A stretch of DNA of 64,000 bases from contig CP136069.1 of the NCBI GenBank assembly GCA_032622095.1, positions 29,952,342-30,016,341 on the forward strand. Reading direction: 5' to 3'. This DNA comes from Siphonodentalium dalli. Its lineage: Eukaryota > Mollusca > Scaphopoda > Gadilida > Siphonodentaliidae. The notes under the pieces were generated by a model. The model was not told the DNA's origin. It did not search any database and worked only from the letters and a program-made list of their open reading frames with translations. Every line of letters starts with the position of its first letter. The stretch's first letter is position 1. Both the position numbers and the translations under genes were made by a program. This document shows positions 58,701 to 64,000 of this stretch, piece after piece.

Positions 58701-61700
58701 TTCTTCACTGTTGTTCCCAAAAAGGCACTATTCAATATTAATTTGAGGTGAAATGCAAACCAGCACTCCTATTCAGTCATCACTTTTATTTGGCACCAGA
58801 GACTGCTTTATCTTATACCTACATATGTTCTTAAGTGTTGGTTAAGGTCATAATCTATGTTAGAACACATTTATTAGTGAAAACAACTTAAAACAATGTC
58901 CATAATGTGGGTTGAAAAAAATTTGCACAAACAATTTTTTTCAGGCCTCTGAGATTCTGAGATGCAACCCCGCCCGGTATAGGTATGTTTTTGGAAGATC
59001 TCCCCTGTATTACTTATATCTTATACCTACCCTGTTCCTAAGTGTCTGTAAAGGCCATAACCTGCCTTAGAACACAATTATTAATGAATATATTTGAAAA
59101 CAACTTAAAACAAGGGCAAAAATGTGAATAGAAAAAAATTTGCACAAACTCATTTTTTCGGGCCTCTTTGGACCCACCCACCCCGGCCCTGTATGATAAA
59201 ACATTTGTGCGACCCCCCCCCCCCCCCCCTGGATAACTCGTGAATTTTCTCGCAGTTCGCCATACCTTATCATACATCGCGACCGCGAGTCGTGTAGCCA
59301 CAACCCATCCCATGCATGTGCACCATCTGCCCCCCCCCCGTTGTCACACATTTTCTGGAAATACTCAACAACAGTTACTAGCTGCGAATTAACCCTGACC
59401 CAAAAAAACGGCAATCGTATAGTAAGTATACGAATTGGTTTCGTTGCGATAGTTTGATAGATATTGGCTGACTCTACTATACCCGGACCAGAGAGGGTCC
59501 TCGGTCGTTTTAAAAAGACGTGCAGTGCCTGCGTATATACAACCAAACAGCTGCCTGCAAGTTCGCTTTCGTCATTCACCTGCAGGGACGTGCATGGCGA
59601 CAGGTGCCGGGCAATCAGTCGGAAGTTTCGGTCTGCTTCAATGTTGGTGCACTTGGAAATTCCAAAGTTGACACCCCCAATTTTACTTCTGACCACGCGT
59701 CCCTAATTATTCCTAGCAAAAATACTACATGTCAGCTAGATGTTTGATATAATTATTATCTTTCGTGTTATATTGTGTTAATCGGGCCACATGGACTTCT
59801 ATAACGCGCTGAGTTGCCCTCACCCGTGCACCCCTTGCACTATACCTGTCCATATGTACGCGTCATAAGGTTTAGTATACAAGAGACTATTAAAGATGGA
59901 TTATCTCTTTAAATAACAAATTTGAAATAGTTGCATGGGTCTAAAATAATAACTATGAATTGAATACCCCTGTCCGGAAAGGCTTCTATAAATTACTATC
60001 TATTTTATTTCGAATATTTTATTATGAAATGAGATGATTAATTGGGAGACTTTATTTGTCTATCATATAGAGATATAGGTAACATTAGGTTGTTCCTATA
60101 CCAACGTACCGAACGTCAAATGTCCCAGATTGATTGATTGTATTGTTTTATTCCATAGTTATAAGCGATAAAGAGTATAATTAACGTTTATTTGTGATAC
60201 AATTACACAATAACATTTATGTATATGTTAACAGTAACCACAATTGTTCATTAACTAAACATCCACACCTTTTTTTAGCAGAAAATATTCGAAATCAAAT
60301 AAATATTTATCGAAAGAAGCATTTCTGGACAGGAGTCTTCGATTCATTTCTAATATTTTATACACAGGTAACTATATAATACATGTTTACAAAGAGATAA
60401 TCCACCTTTAAGATTGTATATGTACTACCAAACGGAAAGGAGGCGCGTGTATAGTGACTGCGAATAAGGACATGAATGCAGTGCAAGTGGGGGGGGGGGG
60501 GGCACATTTCTATAGCCCCTATATGACCGGGCGCTATAGTTTACCAACTTGAATGGCAGCCATTCACAGATAAATGCGTCGCATCCATCCCGTCATCACA
60601 GTGCCGGTCAAACAGTTGTTTTTTTTTGTATCTTAATACGCCCTGTCACTAAGTAGCGGCCATATTGGATCCACCAGGTCCGGTTCCGTGGTTTCGTAAA
60701 TCCATCCAGCCCGGCCGGTTCCGTGGTTTTAGTGCTACAGGTCAAAGTTTTGGAGTAGCATTTCCATATATGGTGCTTTTGAATTATTCATGACTTCCAT
60801 AATATGGAAAGCTAAGTAAAACAACGGAACTAGCCTAGTACCCAGGCCAGCAAACGGGCGAGTAGCAGAGTTGGGACAGGGTACCAGTCTAAACGGAACC
60901 GGCCCTGATGGATCCAATATGGCCGCGAGTTAGTGACAGGGCGTATTCATTATTAAACCCCACTGTTAACTGGTATTCATGCATTATTACCCCCCCCCCC
61001 CCGGCCTACAAGAAATATATTCAATATTCTTCCCTATGTTAACTGGGATTCCGGATTACGGGGACGACACCCTCACACGATACCATTTATACCACCAGGG
61101 ATGTGAATTCAGTATGCGGAGACGGTCGGGGAGGGTGTGATAATCCCACACAATACCATTTATGCCACCATGCAGTGTCGTTGCGGAGATCGACGACCGG
61201 GAGAGGTTGTGCAGTATGCGGGGACGACGGCCGGCGCGGGTGGGGGGGGGGGGGGGGGTAACACACCTACATAATACCATGTATGCCACCAGGGATGTGC
61301 AGTGTGCGCCGGTAACGGCCGGGGAGCTATACGGGGTGGCGTACACTCAGACGTACAGTGTCATGCATGTTCAGTAATGTCCAAAGTAATTGACCACTTA
61401 ACCACAGCAGAATTATGGGTAATTTTTCAGGATTTAGTCGGAATTATGGCTTGTTGCCATTAATCGGAAAGCATTCGGAAATATGGCTTGTTGCCATTCA
61501 TCGGAAAGCTCTCGGTGAGAGCTTTCCTATGAATGGCAACAAGCCATATTTCCGACTTAGAAATCCTGAAAAATTACCCATAATTCTGCTGTGGTTAAGT
61601 GGTCAATTACTTTGGGCATTACTGTATGCCACCATGCAAGGGTGTGTGGTTTGCGGAGACGGTCGGTGGAGCTTGGGGGACAGTATGCCGAGACGGCCGA

Positions 61701-61991
61701 TTGTTATCGTTGGCCCTTAACCGTTAGGTAACAAAACCCACGATCCTGATAGTACAGATGGCAGCTAGTACGTCAACCCGACAGTGCAACCTACTTTGCG
61801 CACAGCTGTACTATAATCACGGCTGGTATTTCCCATGCAACAAAACACGTGGATCGGCATCAGATCTGCGCCCCCTCGATACCCTCGAATGTGTATACTT
61901 ACATCATTTTGTTGCACACTGGAGGCAGAAAGAATTGTTCATTGTCTTTGATCCACTGCTCGACATTATTAATCACTGGTGCTGTCGCCAT
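38385..61991 (-). CDS. HAAO: 3-hydroxyanthranilate 3,4-dioxygenase, ten coding exons
   Basis: HAAO opens the ring of 3-hydroxyanthranilate with O2 using a single Fe(II), giving 2-amino-3-carboxymuconate semialdehyde, the precursor of quinolinate and NAD; it is a cytosolic cupin. Exons on the - strand: 61991-61903, 57934-57853, 54649-54566, 53926-53820, 50672-50571, 49108-49065, 48241-48093, 46671-46603, 40392-40310, 38451-38385. Phases agree at every junction and the total is 291 residues (human 286). The iron ligands are His51, Glu57 and His95, and the substrate/oxygen residues Arg47, Arg99 and Glu109 are in place (human numbering plus 4). The C-terminal half, a degenerate second cupin typical of animal enzymes, is present. 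Exon 10 is the weak point, because its last residues appear frameshifted relative to the family. Confidence 0.93.
38445..38610. repeat. Family B fragment at HAAO exon 10 acceptor
   Basis: The segment CCCTGCACAGTGGTCCAGCA corresponds to CCCTGCATAGCGGGCTAGCA in intact copies, then continues through the long-form middle. On the - strand its GCAGGG supplies the AG used in the exon 10 model. Confidence 0.65.
38805..39017. mobile_element. Mariner-type MITE (family M) with a visible empty site elsewhere in the window
   Basis: A 213-bp palindrome inserted in a repeat whose uninterrupted copy lies at about 3000-3310. The empty site (GAAAGTAATAAATAG around 3190) has one TA; the filled site has TA on both sides. 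Confidence 0.92.
39109..40246. mobile_element. Palindromic MITE (family C) interrupted by a 170-bp-repeat element
   Basis: Left part 39109-39242 and right part 39923-40246 together match an uninterrupted copy at 31118-31598. The inserted block is a separate repeat in reverse orientation. Confidence 0.8.
39243..39922 (-). repeat. Element of the 170-bp tandem family, shorter copy, reverse orientation
   Basis: The same ends as the copy at 34970-36056 but inverted (TACGCCCTTTTTGAAAAAAG ... GATGCTCTTG), with about 2.5 tandem units. It is inserted into a family C MITE. Confidence 0.8.
40310..40392 (-). CDS. HAAO: HAAO exon 9
   Basis: The acceptor is ATTTCACAG and the donor AAAG|GTAAGA. It encodes [20 protein letters not shown] then LLIPCKQ, matching [26 protein letters not shown]. 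Confidence 0.87.
40575..41050. mobile_element. Inverted-repeat element (family F)
   Basis: Ends TTTAAAGGTACTCAACC and GAGTACCTTTAA. It contains TTTGATTCGAGTCGAGGAA and CTCATCTCGAGAACATAAC. It lies in HAAO intron 8. Confidence 0.75.
41063..41316. mobile_element. Palindromic MITE (family B)
   Basis: Ends CAAGCCTTGAAATAGTG and its inverse enclose two nested GCAGAATGAGGTCCCCAGAG palindromes. It lies in HAAO intron 8. Confidence 0.8.
41407..41552. repeat. Long hairpin
   Basis: Arms of about 70 bp (CAAAATATACTCATGTGCTC and inverse near 41552) with a loop of only a few bases. It lies inside HAAO intron 8. Confidence 0.7.
41923..42166. mobile_element. Palindromic MITE (family B) with 8-bp target duplication
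   Basis: A 244-bp element with ends CAAGCCTTGAAATAG, flanked by TGTGAGTA at 41915-41922 and 42167-42174. An 8-bp duplication and CA-start ends fit a hAT-type origin. Confidence 0.85.
42418..42616. mobile_element. Mariner-type MITE (family M)
   Basis: A 199-bp palindromic copy between TA dinucleotides with CAGTAATGCCC ends. It lies in HAAO intron 8. Confidence 0.88.
42862..43008. repeat. Long hairpin
   Basis: The inverted pair ACGTTATTCTGTTTACTGCC and GGCAGGAAACAGAATAACGT encloses GTCATGTTCCC and TTATATTCAACC inverses. This is probably another MITE. Confidence 0.7.
43425..44205 (+). repeat. 174-bp tandem repeat element
   Basis: GTCGTAACTTCAACAGTTGT and GGGATCTCAATGGAATTTGG recur at about 174-bp spacing 3-4 times. 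It ends CCATCTCTTGTTTG. It lies in HAAO intron 8. Confidence 0.88.
44275..44528. mobile_element. Mariner-type MITE (family M) with internal duplication
   Basis: A 254-bp copy with TA flanks. About 50 bp of the left arm (ATATGGCTTGTTGCCATTC type) is repeated near the centre, so it is longer than its relatives. Confidence 0.87.
45657..45801. mobile_element. Mariner-type MITE (family M), arm-deleted
   Basis: A 145-bp copy with TA flanks. Most of the right arm has been deleted, leaving the terminal 40 bp or so. Confidence 0.8.
45990..46329. mobile_element. TTAA-target MITE (family H)
   Basis: A 340-bp element between TTAA sites with inverted ends CCTCTTTGCTGCTA and TAGCAGCGAAGAGG. This is piggyBac-like target use with a different end sequence from family A. 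It lies in HAAO intron 8. Confidence 0.75.
46603..46671 (-). CDS. HAAO: HAAO exon 8
   Basis: The acceptor is TTTTTGACAG and the donor CAGCTA|GTAAGT. Its 23 codons read [19 protein letters not shown] then IWQL, matching [23 protein letters not shown] in human. Confidence 0.9.
46750..47194. mobile_element. TTAA-target palindromic MITE (family A), long copy
   Basis: A 445-bp copy between TTAA sites. Its centre is extended by repeated TTTTTATAATTTTTTCTTA-like sequence, also seen near 48260-48400 and inverted at 56010-56200. Confidence 0.8.
47985..48084. mobile_element. MITE family A, right portion, abutting HAAO exon 7 donor
   Basis: The right end (GGAAGGG then TTAT) lies at intron position +9 of HAAO intron 7. 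The left end is truncated. Confidence 0.7.
48093..48241 (-). CDS. HAAO: HAAO exon 7
   Basis: The acceptor is TATTCCAG and the donor TTCCAA|GTAAAT. It encodes [19 protein letters not shown] and continues to [12 protein letters not shown], matching the ELQAGTPLSLFGDTYETQ region. A TTAA-type MITE ends at intron position +9, so the donor is almost touching a transposon. Confidence 0.9.
48436..48500. repeat. Family B fragment in HAAO intron 6
   Basis: CAAGCCTAAGTTTAGTGTG, then GCAGAATGAGGTCCCC and CACCCTCTGGGG, without the rest of the palindrome. It begins next to a TTAACCCTTTCATG family A end. Confidence 0.6.
48735..49001. repeat. Family F right portion in HAAO intron 6
   Basis: CACTTGATTTTAGAGTTATCC, CTGATAACTCTGAGCTTTG and TTGAGTACCTTTAA as in full copies. 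Fragments of the same family also occur at 53150-53345. Confidence 0.65.
49065..49108 (-). CDS. HAAO: HAAO exon 6 (44-nt micro-exon)
   Basis: It encodes [14 protein letters not shown], nearly identical to the family block FFSSEQYRTGKPIP. The acceptor follows a strong pyrimidine tract (CTTTCTTTTTTAG) and the donor is CCCAG|GTGAGA. Residues 155-169. Confidence 0.93.
49192..49251. mobile_element. 60-bp miniature MULE-type palindrome
   Basis: TCATGCCATGAATCTCTACT, 16 bp of spacer, and the inverse ending GGCATGATCTA: the same ends as the 1578-bp element in the F-box gene. Perfect 9-bp duplications ATAATTTTC flank it (49083-49091 and 49252-49260). Confidence 0.85.
49276..49711. mobile_element. Family B element, long form, with 8-bp target duplication
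   Basis: A 436-bp element with ends CAAGCCTGAGTTTAGTGTG and the inverse. The flanks GCTGTATT (49268-49275) and GTTGTATT (49712-49719) differ at one base. It contains the longer unique-looking middle also seen near 31990-32460 and 53941-54290. Confidence 0.78.
49751..50004. mobile_element. TTAA-target palindromic MITE (family A)
   Basis: Flanked by TTAA, with ends CACTTCCATGATTGGAGCTT and CAGCTCCCATCAGGTAAGGG and the usual CCAATGCATTCTC core. It lies in HAAO intron 5. Confidence 0.8.
50228..50570. repeat. 52-bp minisatellite carrying HAAO exon 5 donor copies
   Basis: On the - strand each unit holds CCAAGGG|GTGAGTGTG followed by TATATACCAGCTTAATCG. Copies of CTCACCCCTTGG lie near 50254, 50306, 50358, 50410, 50462 and 50514; the real donor is at 50570. 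Confidence 0.95.
50571..50672 (-). CDS. HAAO: HAAO exon 5
   Basis: The acceptor is TTTCTAG and the donor CAAGGG|GTGAGT. It encodes [20 protein letters not shown] and [13 protein letters not shown], matching the LFEKWFYCKDLGTQLAPII block. Its donor region is copied in the 52-bp minisatellite that follows. Confidence 0.93.
51441..51521. mobile_element. MITE family A, left half, running into a minisatellite
   Basis: TTAA then CCCTTTCATGACAGGAGCTG and the GTGCCAGTGCATTCTC block. The right half is missing, and a 15-bp minisatellite starts in its place. Confidence 0.7.
51522..52190. repeat. 15-bp minisatellite (GTGAAGTGGGTTCAT), two blocks
   Basis: About 27 units at 51522-51925 and 10 at 52032-52190, separated by 100 bp of a different repeat (CCGATTTCGACCAAATTTGG). 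The 15-bp period keeps several frames open on both strands, giving spurious long ORFs. Confidence 0.95.
52607..53095. mobile_element. Inverted-repeat element (family F)
   Basis: TTAAAGGTACTCAATCTG to TTGAGTACCTTTAAAG with the family's Tyr-less, non-coding middle (GATTCGAGTCGAGGAACCC, inverted copy at the right). It lies in HAAO intron 4. Confidence 0.75.
53577..53787. mobile_element. TA-target palindromic MITE (family E)
   Basis: TGCCCTATCACTAACTCG to GGTTAGTGATAGGGCA between TA dinucleotides, with CCGGTTCCGTGGTTTC inside. It ends 33 bp from the end of HAAO exon 4. Confidence 0.78.
53820..53926 (-). CDS. HAAO: HAAO exon 4 (third iron ligand)
   Basis: The acceptor is GCTTTACAG and the donor CTCAG|GTAACA. 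It encodes [14 protein letters not shown] and [17 protein letters not shown]. His95 is the third iron ligand, with Arg99 and Glu109 as catalytic-site residues. Confidence 0.94.
53941..54290. mobile_element. Family B element filling the acceptor half of HAAO intron 3
   Basis: It starts with CAAGTCTGAATTTAGTGTG only 14 bp from the first base of HAAO exon 4 and continues with the long-form middle to a GCAGAATGAGG end. Confidence 0.75.
54300..54565. repeat. 40-bp minisatellite carrying HAAO exon 3 donor copies
   Basis: On the - strand each unit reads AACAGGGTGAG|GTACGTGA then TCCATATATATTTACC. Copies at 54315, 54361, 54401, 54441, 54481 and 54521 precede the true donor at 54565 (last four intervals exactly 40 bp). 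Confidence 0.95.
54566..54649 (-). CDS. HAAO: HAAO exon 3
   Basis: The acceptor is TATTTCAG and the donor GGTGAA|GTACGT. Its 28 codons (residues 58-85) read [20 protein letters not shown] and onward, matching [20 protein letters not shown] in human. Its last 11 bases and its donor are copied in the intronic 40-bp minisatellite. Confidence 0.93.
54680..56010. repeat. Trinucleotide (ATC/CAC) microsatellite, 1.3 kb
   Basis: Almost uninterrupted CATCATCAC-type repeats in HAAO intron 2, with internal larger duplications (for example 54955-55090 against 55125-55260). Confidence 0.97.
56940..57375 (+). repeat. Repeat element ending in a GACGGAC microsatellite
   Basis: GACCGATTTAAACAAATTTGG, CCATAACTCAGTTAAAAATA and ACAGACAGACGGACGGAC. 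It is related in plan to the 170-bp family and to 51930-52030. Confidence 0.65.
57376..57720. other. Intronic sequence, nothing identified
   Basis: Part of HAAO intron 2. GTTGGAAAT-like motifs recur loosely. No repeat family or ORF that I can support. Confidence 0.4.
57853..57934 (-). CDS. HAAO: HAAO exon 2 (iron-binding cupin motif)
   Basis: The acceptor is ACCAACAG and the donor GAAGAG|GTGAGT. It encodes residues 30-57 with [18 protein letters not shown], the signature that supplies His51 and Glu57 as iron ligands and Arg47 at the active site. Confidence 0.94.
58397..59231. mobile_element. hAT-type element with poly-G ends, 835 bp
   Basis: Inverted ends AGGGGGG... and ...CCCCCCTG with GATAACTC on both sides (58389-58396 and 59232-59239). 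ACATACAGGGCC / GGCCCTGTATGAT and CCTGATTTTTTTGGACCCAC / GGACCCACC are inverted inside. It lies in HAAO intron 1. Confidence 0.75.
59240..60638. other. HAAO intron 1, no exon identified
   Basis: It contains a poly-C run (about 59329) and a poly-G run (about 60489). A 209-codon - strand frame (59067-59696) exists but crosses a hAT-type end and has no recognisable domain. Confidence 0.4.
60639..60943. mobile_element. TA-target palindromic MITE (family E), with internal insertion
   Basis: CGCCCTGTCACTAAG to TTAGTGACAGGGCG flanked by TA. About 75 bp around 60830-60895 is not in the other copy. It lies in HAAO intron 1. Confidence 0.78.
61372..61624. mobile_element. Mariner-type MITE (family M)
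   Basis: A 253-bp palindromic copy in HAAO intron 1. The right flank is TA; the left target has become TT. Part of one arm is duplicated. Confidence 0.85.
61903..61991 (-). CDS. HAAO: HAAO exon 1
   Basis: The ATG is at 61991 in a good context (GAAATGG). It encodes residues 1-29 plus two bases, ending in [11 protein letters not shown], which matches the conserved FxPPVCNKLM start of animal HAAO. The donor is AT|GTAAGT. Confidence 0.92.
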
Positions 61992-62365
61992 TTCTATCGT
62001 CCCAGTAGCTCGCCCTATGCGTCGACCTTGAAAGTTATGGAAAATATAAACTTTTTTTTTACACAGTCTGCTGCATAGGTTACAATAACCGAAGCTGAAC
62101 GTCGTGGGTCAAAACAGAGCCATCGAATTATTTAGTCGTGACCTCCTGCCTTTGCGAAAGTTTTATACTTCAGTAGTTTGCAAAAGGTACGTGCTCTCGG
62201 CGACACAATAGGCAGAACAGTTTGATAAGAATAATTATATATCGAAGAATGTATTGTTGATACATCATGGTATGTGTTTCTTCTCTCACAGTGTATCCCA
62301 TTTCATCGTGGTACAGTGTATGAAAATAAGTGACGTGACCTTGAGGAAGGGGGAGGGGGTGATTG

Positions 62366-62630
62366 TGCCCATGCACTTAATTTTCGAATCACCAGATCAC
62401 ATTATGTACAAAATATTCCATGTCATATACCATTTGAAAGAGGAAGCTCCAAATCATTGTATTATTAACTGATCCGGTCGTATTAAACTGGGAACATGTT
62501 TTTTTTATCGAGGTACCAAGGCGTGTCCTGTATTTAATTTTGATCCGGACTGTACTATAAAGTCTATTATACTCAATGGAAGGGGAATAACTCTATATCT
62601 TAGTTTGAATTCTGATGCATTCTGTGTTGA
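62366..62630. repeat. Family C fragment upstream of HAAO
   Basis: ACTTAATTTTCGAATCACC, CCATTTGAAAGAGGAAGCTC and GAAGGGGAATAACTCTATAT blocks are all present, but the right end is lost near a poly-G run. Confidence 0.65.
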
Positions 62631-62705
62631 CAAGGGGGGGGGGGGGGGGTCTTGGAATGAATTTCTATCACTTGGTGGACAGTCCGAGGCAACAGCTGCT
62701 TCGTA

Positions 62706-63870
62706 TTCTGGTGGAATCTCATATATATTTTGAAGACCTCTGTCTGTCTGTCTGTTTGTTTGTCTGTCTGTTTGTCTGTCATTTATACAAATCTACGATT
62801 CTCGACCGATCGGGACGAAACTTGGTACGTGTATGTAGTTTGACCAGGCGGTCGACGTTGTCGTATTGGTGAGCCCGTGCGGCGCCCGCTTCGCGCATGC
62901 GCAGCCGAGATCTCGGAAACTGGTGGAGCTATCGATTTGAAATTTGCTATGTGAATGAACCTTGCCCCGGATACGAATTTTATCGGGTCGCCGAGCCCGT
63001 GCGACGCCAGCTTCGCGCATGCGCAGACGAGATCTCGGAAACGGGTGGAGCTATCGACTTGAAATTTGCTATGTGAATGTATCTTGCCCCGGATACGAAT
63101 TGTATCGGGTCGCCGGGCCCGTGCGACGCCAGCTTCGCGCATGCGCAGACCAGATCTCGGAAATTTTGTATCCGTGCGACGCCAGCTTCGCGCAGCCCTC
63201 GATACATGCACGAAAAGACACAAGACTTTATGTTATCAACTGGTCAATAATAACGAAATTGTTCCGTCATCATTCACGAGTTATCAAAATAATAACGAAA
63301 TTGTGCCGTCATCATTCACGATTCTCGACCGATCGGGACGAAACTTGGTACGTGTGTGTAGTTTGACCAGGCGGTCGATGTTGTCGTATTGGTGAGCCCG
63401 TGCGGCGCCCGCTTCGCGCATGCGCAGACGATATCTCGGAAACGGGTGGAGCTATCGATTTGAAATTTGCTATGTGAATGTACCTTGCCCCGGATACGAA
63501 TTTTATCGGGTCGCCGAGCCCGTGCGACGCCAGCTTCACGCATGCGCAGACGAGATCTCGGAAACGGGTGGAGCTATCGACTTGAAATTTGCTATGTGAA
63601 TGTATCTTGCCCCGGATACGAATTTTATCGGGTCGCCGAGCCCGTGCGACGCCAGCTTCGCGCATGCGCAGACCAAATCTCGGAAATTTTGTATCCGTGC
63701 GACGCCAGCTTCGCGCAGCCCTCGATACATGCACGAAAAGACACAAGACTTTATGTTATCAACTGGTCAATAATAACGAAATTGTGCCGTCATCATTCAC
63801 GAGTTATCAAAATAATAACGAAATTGTGCCGTCATCATTCACGATACATGCACGAAAAGACACAAGACTT
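62706..63870 (+). mobile_element. Helitron-like element, family a, with 523-bp tandem duplication
   Basis: It starts TCTCATATATATTTTGAAG with a CTGT microsatellite and contains 122-bp core units. The segment from 62801 repeats from 63324 (523 bp). No hairpin or CTAG end is seen before the window ends, so the 3' part is probably lost. Confidence 0.7.
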
Positions 63871-64000
63871 TATGTAATCAGAACAAGGACAATTCTTCCC
63901 ACAACCACAGCACATTTCATGAACATTCATCCATTAATTAATCAGAAGCATATCTTCCCCTATTCTGGCGTGAACTGTGAACTGTGAAAATGCATTTCTA

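Noticed and set aside
59067-59696. 209-codon - strand frame
   Set aside because: It runs across a hAT-type terminus and poly-C run, has no recognisable domain and sits in HAAO intron 1.

Overview
The window is AT-rich eukaryotic DNA from a multicellular animal. Coding exons are short and split by GT-AG introns, and most of the remaining sequence is repeats. The repeat types (palindromic MITEs, Helitron-like elements with CTGT/ACGG microsatellites and tandem cores) suggest a marine invertebrate, but I cannot fix the phylum from sequence alone. There are no operons, ribosome binding sites, CRISPR arrays, rRNA or tRNA genes that I can see.

Two genes can be assembled exon by exon. On the + strand, 28313-38061, five exons encode a 271-residue F-box protein of the FBXO2/6/17/27/44 group (F-box plus FBA domain, a substrate receptor for SCF ubiquitin ligases). 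On the - strand, 61991-38385, ten exons encode 3-hydroxyanthranilate 3,4-dioxygenase (HAAO, kynurenine-to-NAD pathway), about 291 residues with all iron ligands present. The two genes converge tail to tail. Their stop codons are about 320 bp apart, and a 219-bp mariner-type MITE fills most of that gap. The last HAAO exon is uncertain because its frame looks shifted and its acceptor lies in a MITE.

Layout. 0-4.8 kb: MITEs, a possible signal-peptide exon and an unrecognised ORF. 4.88-6.05 kb: 68-bp satellite, followed by a large palindrome. 7.6-8.4 kb: GC-rich, broken ORF that looks retroelement-derived. 8.5-10.3 kb: three Helitron-like elements joined end to end. 11.0-15.7 kb: a 4.67-kb terminal-inverted-repeat (TIR) element holding about 2.2 kb of a 175-bp satellite arranged as two opposed arrays, plus an inverted pair of coding-like segments. 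16.4-23.9 kb: seven more Helitron-like elements joined head to tail. 25.8-27.7 kb: diverged tandem repeat. 28.3-38.1 kb: F-box gene. 38.4-62.0 kb: HAAO gene. 62.7-63.9 kb: another Helitron-like tandem block.

The most interesting signals are where repeats meet splice sites. HAAO introns 3 and 5 each begin with a minisatellite (40-bp and 52-bp units) whose unit contains a copy of the 5' splice site, giving six decoy donors in each intron. A MULE-type element sits at the first F-box donor so that its 9-bp target duplication is the donor itself. Other MITEs lie within 9-30 bp of splice sites in both genes.
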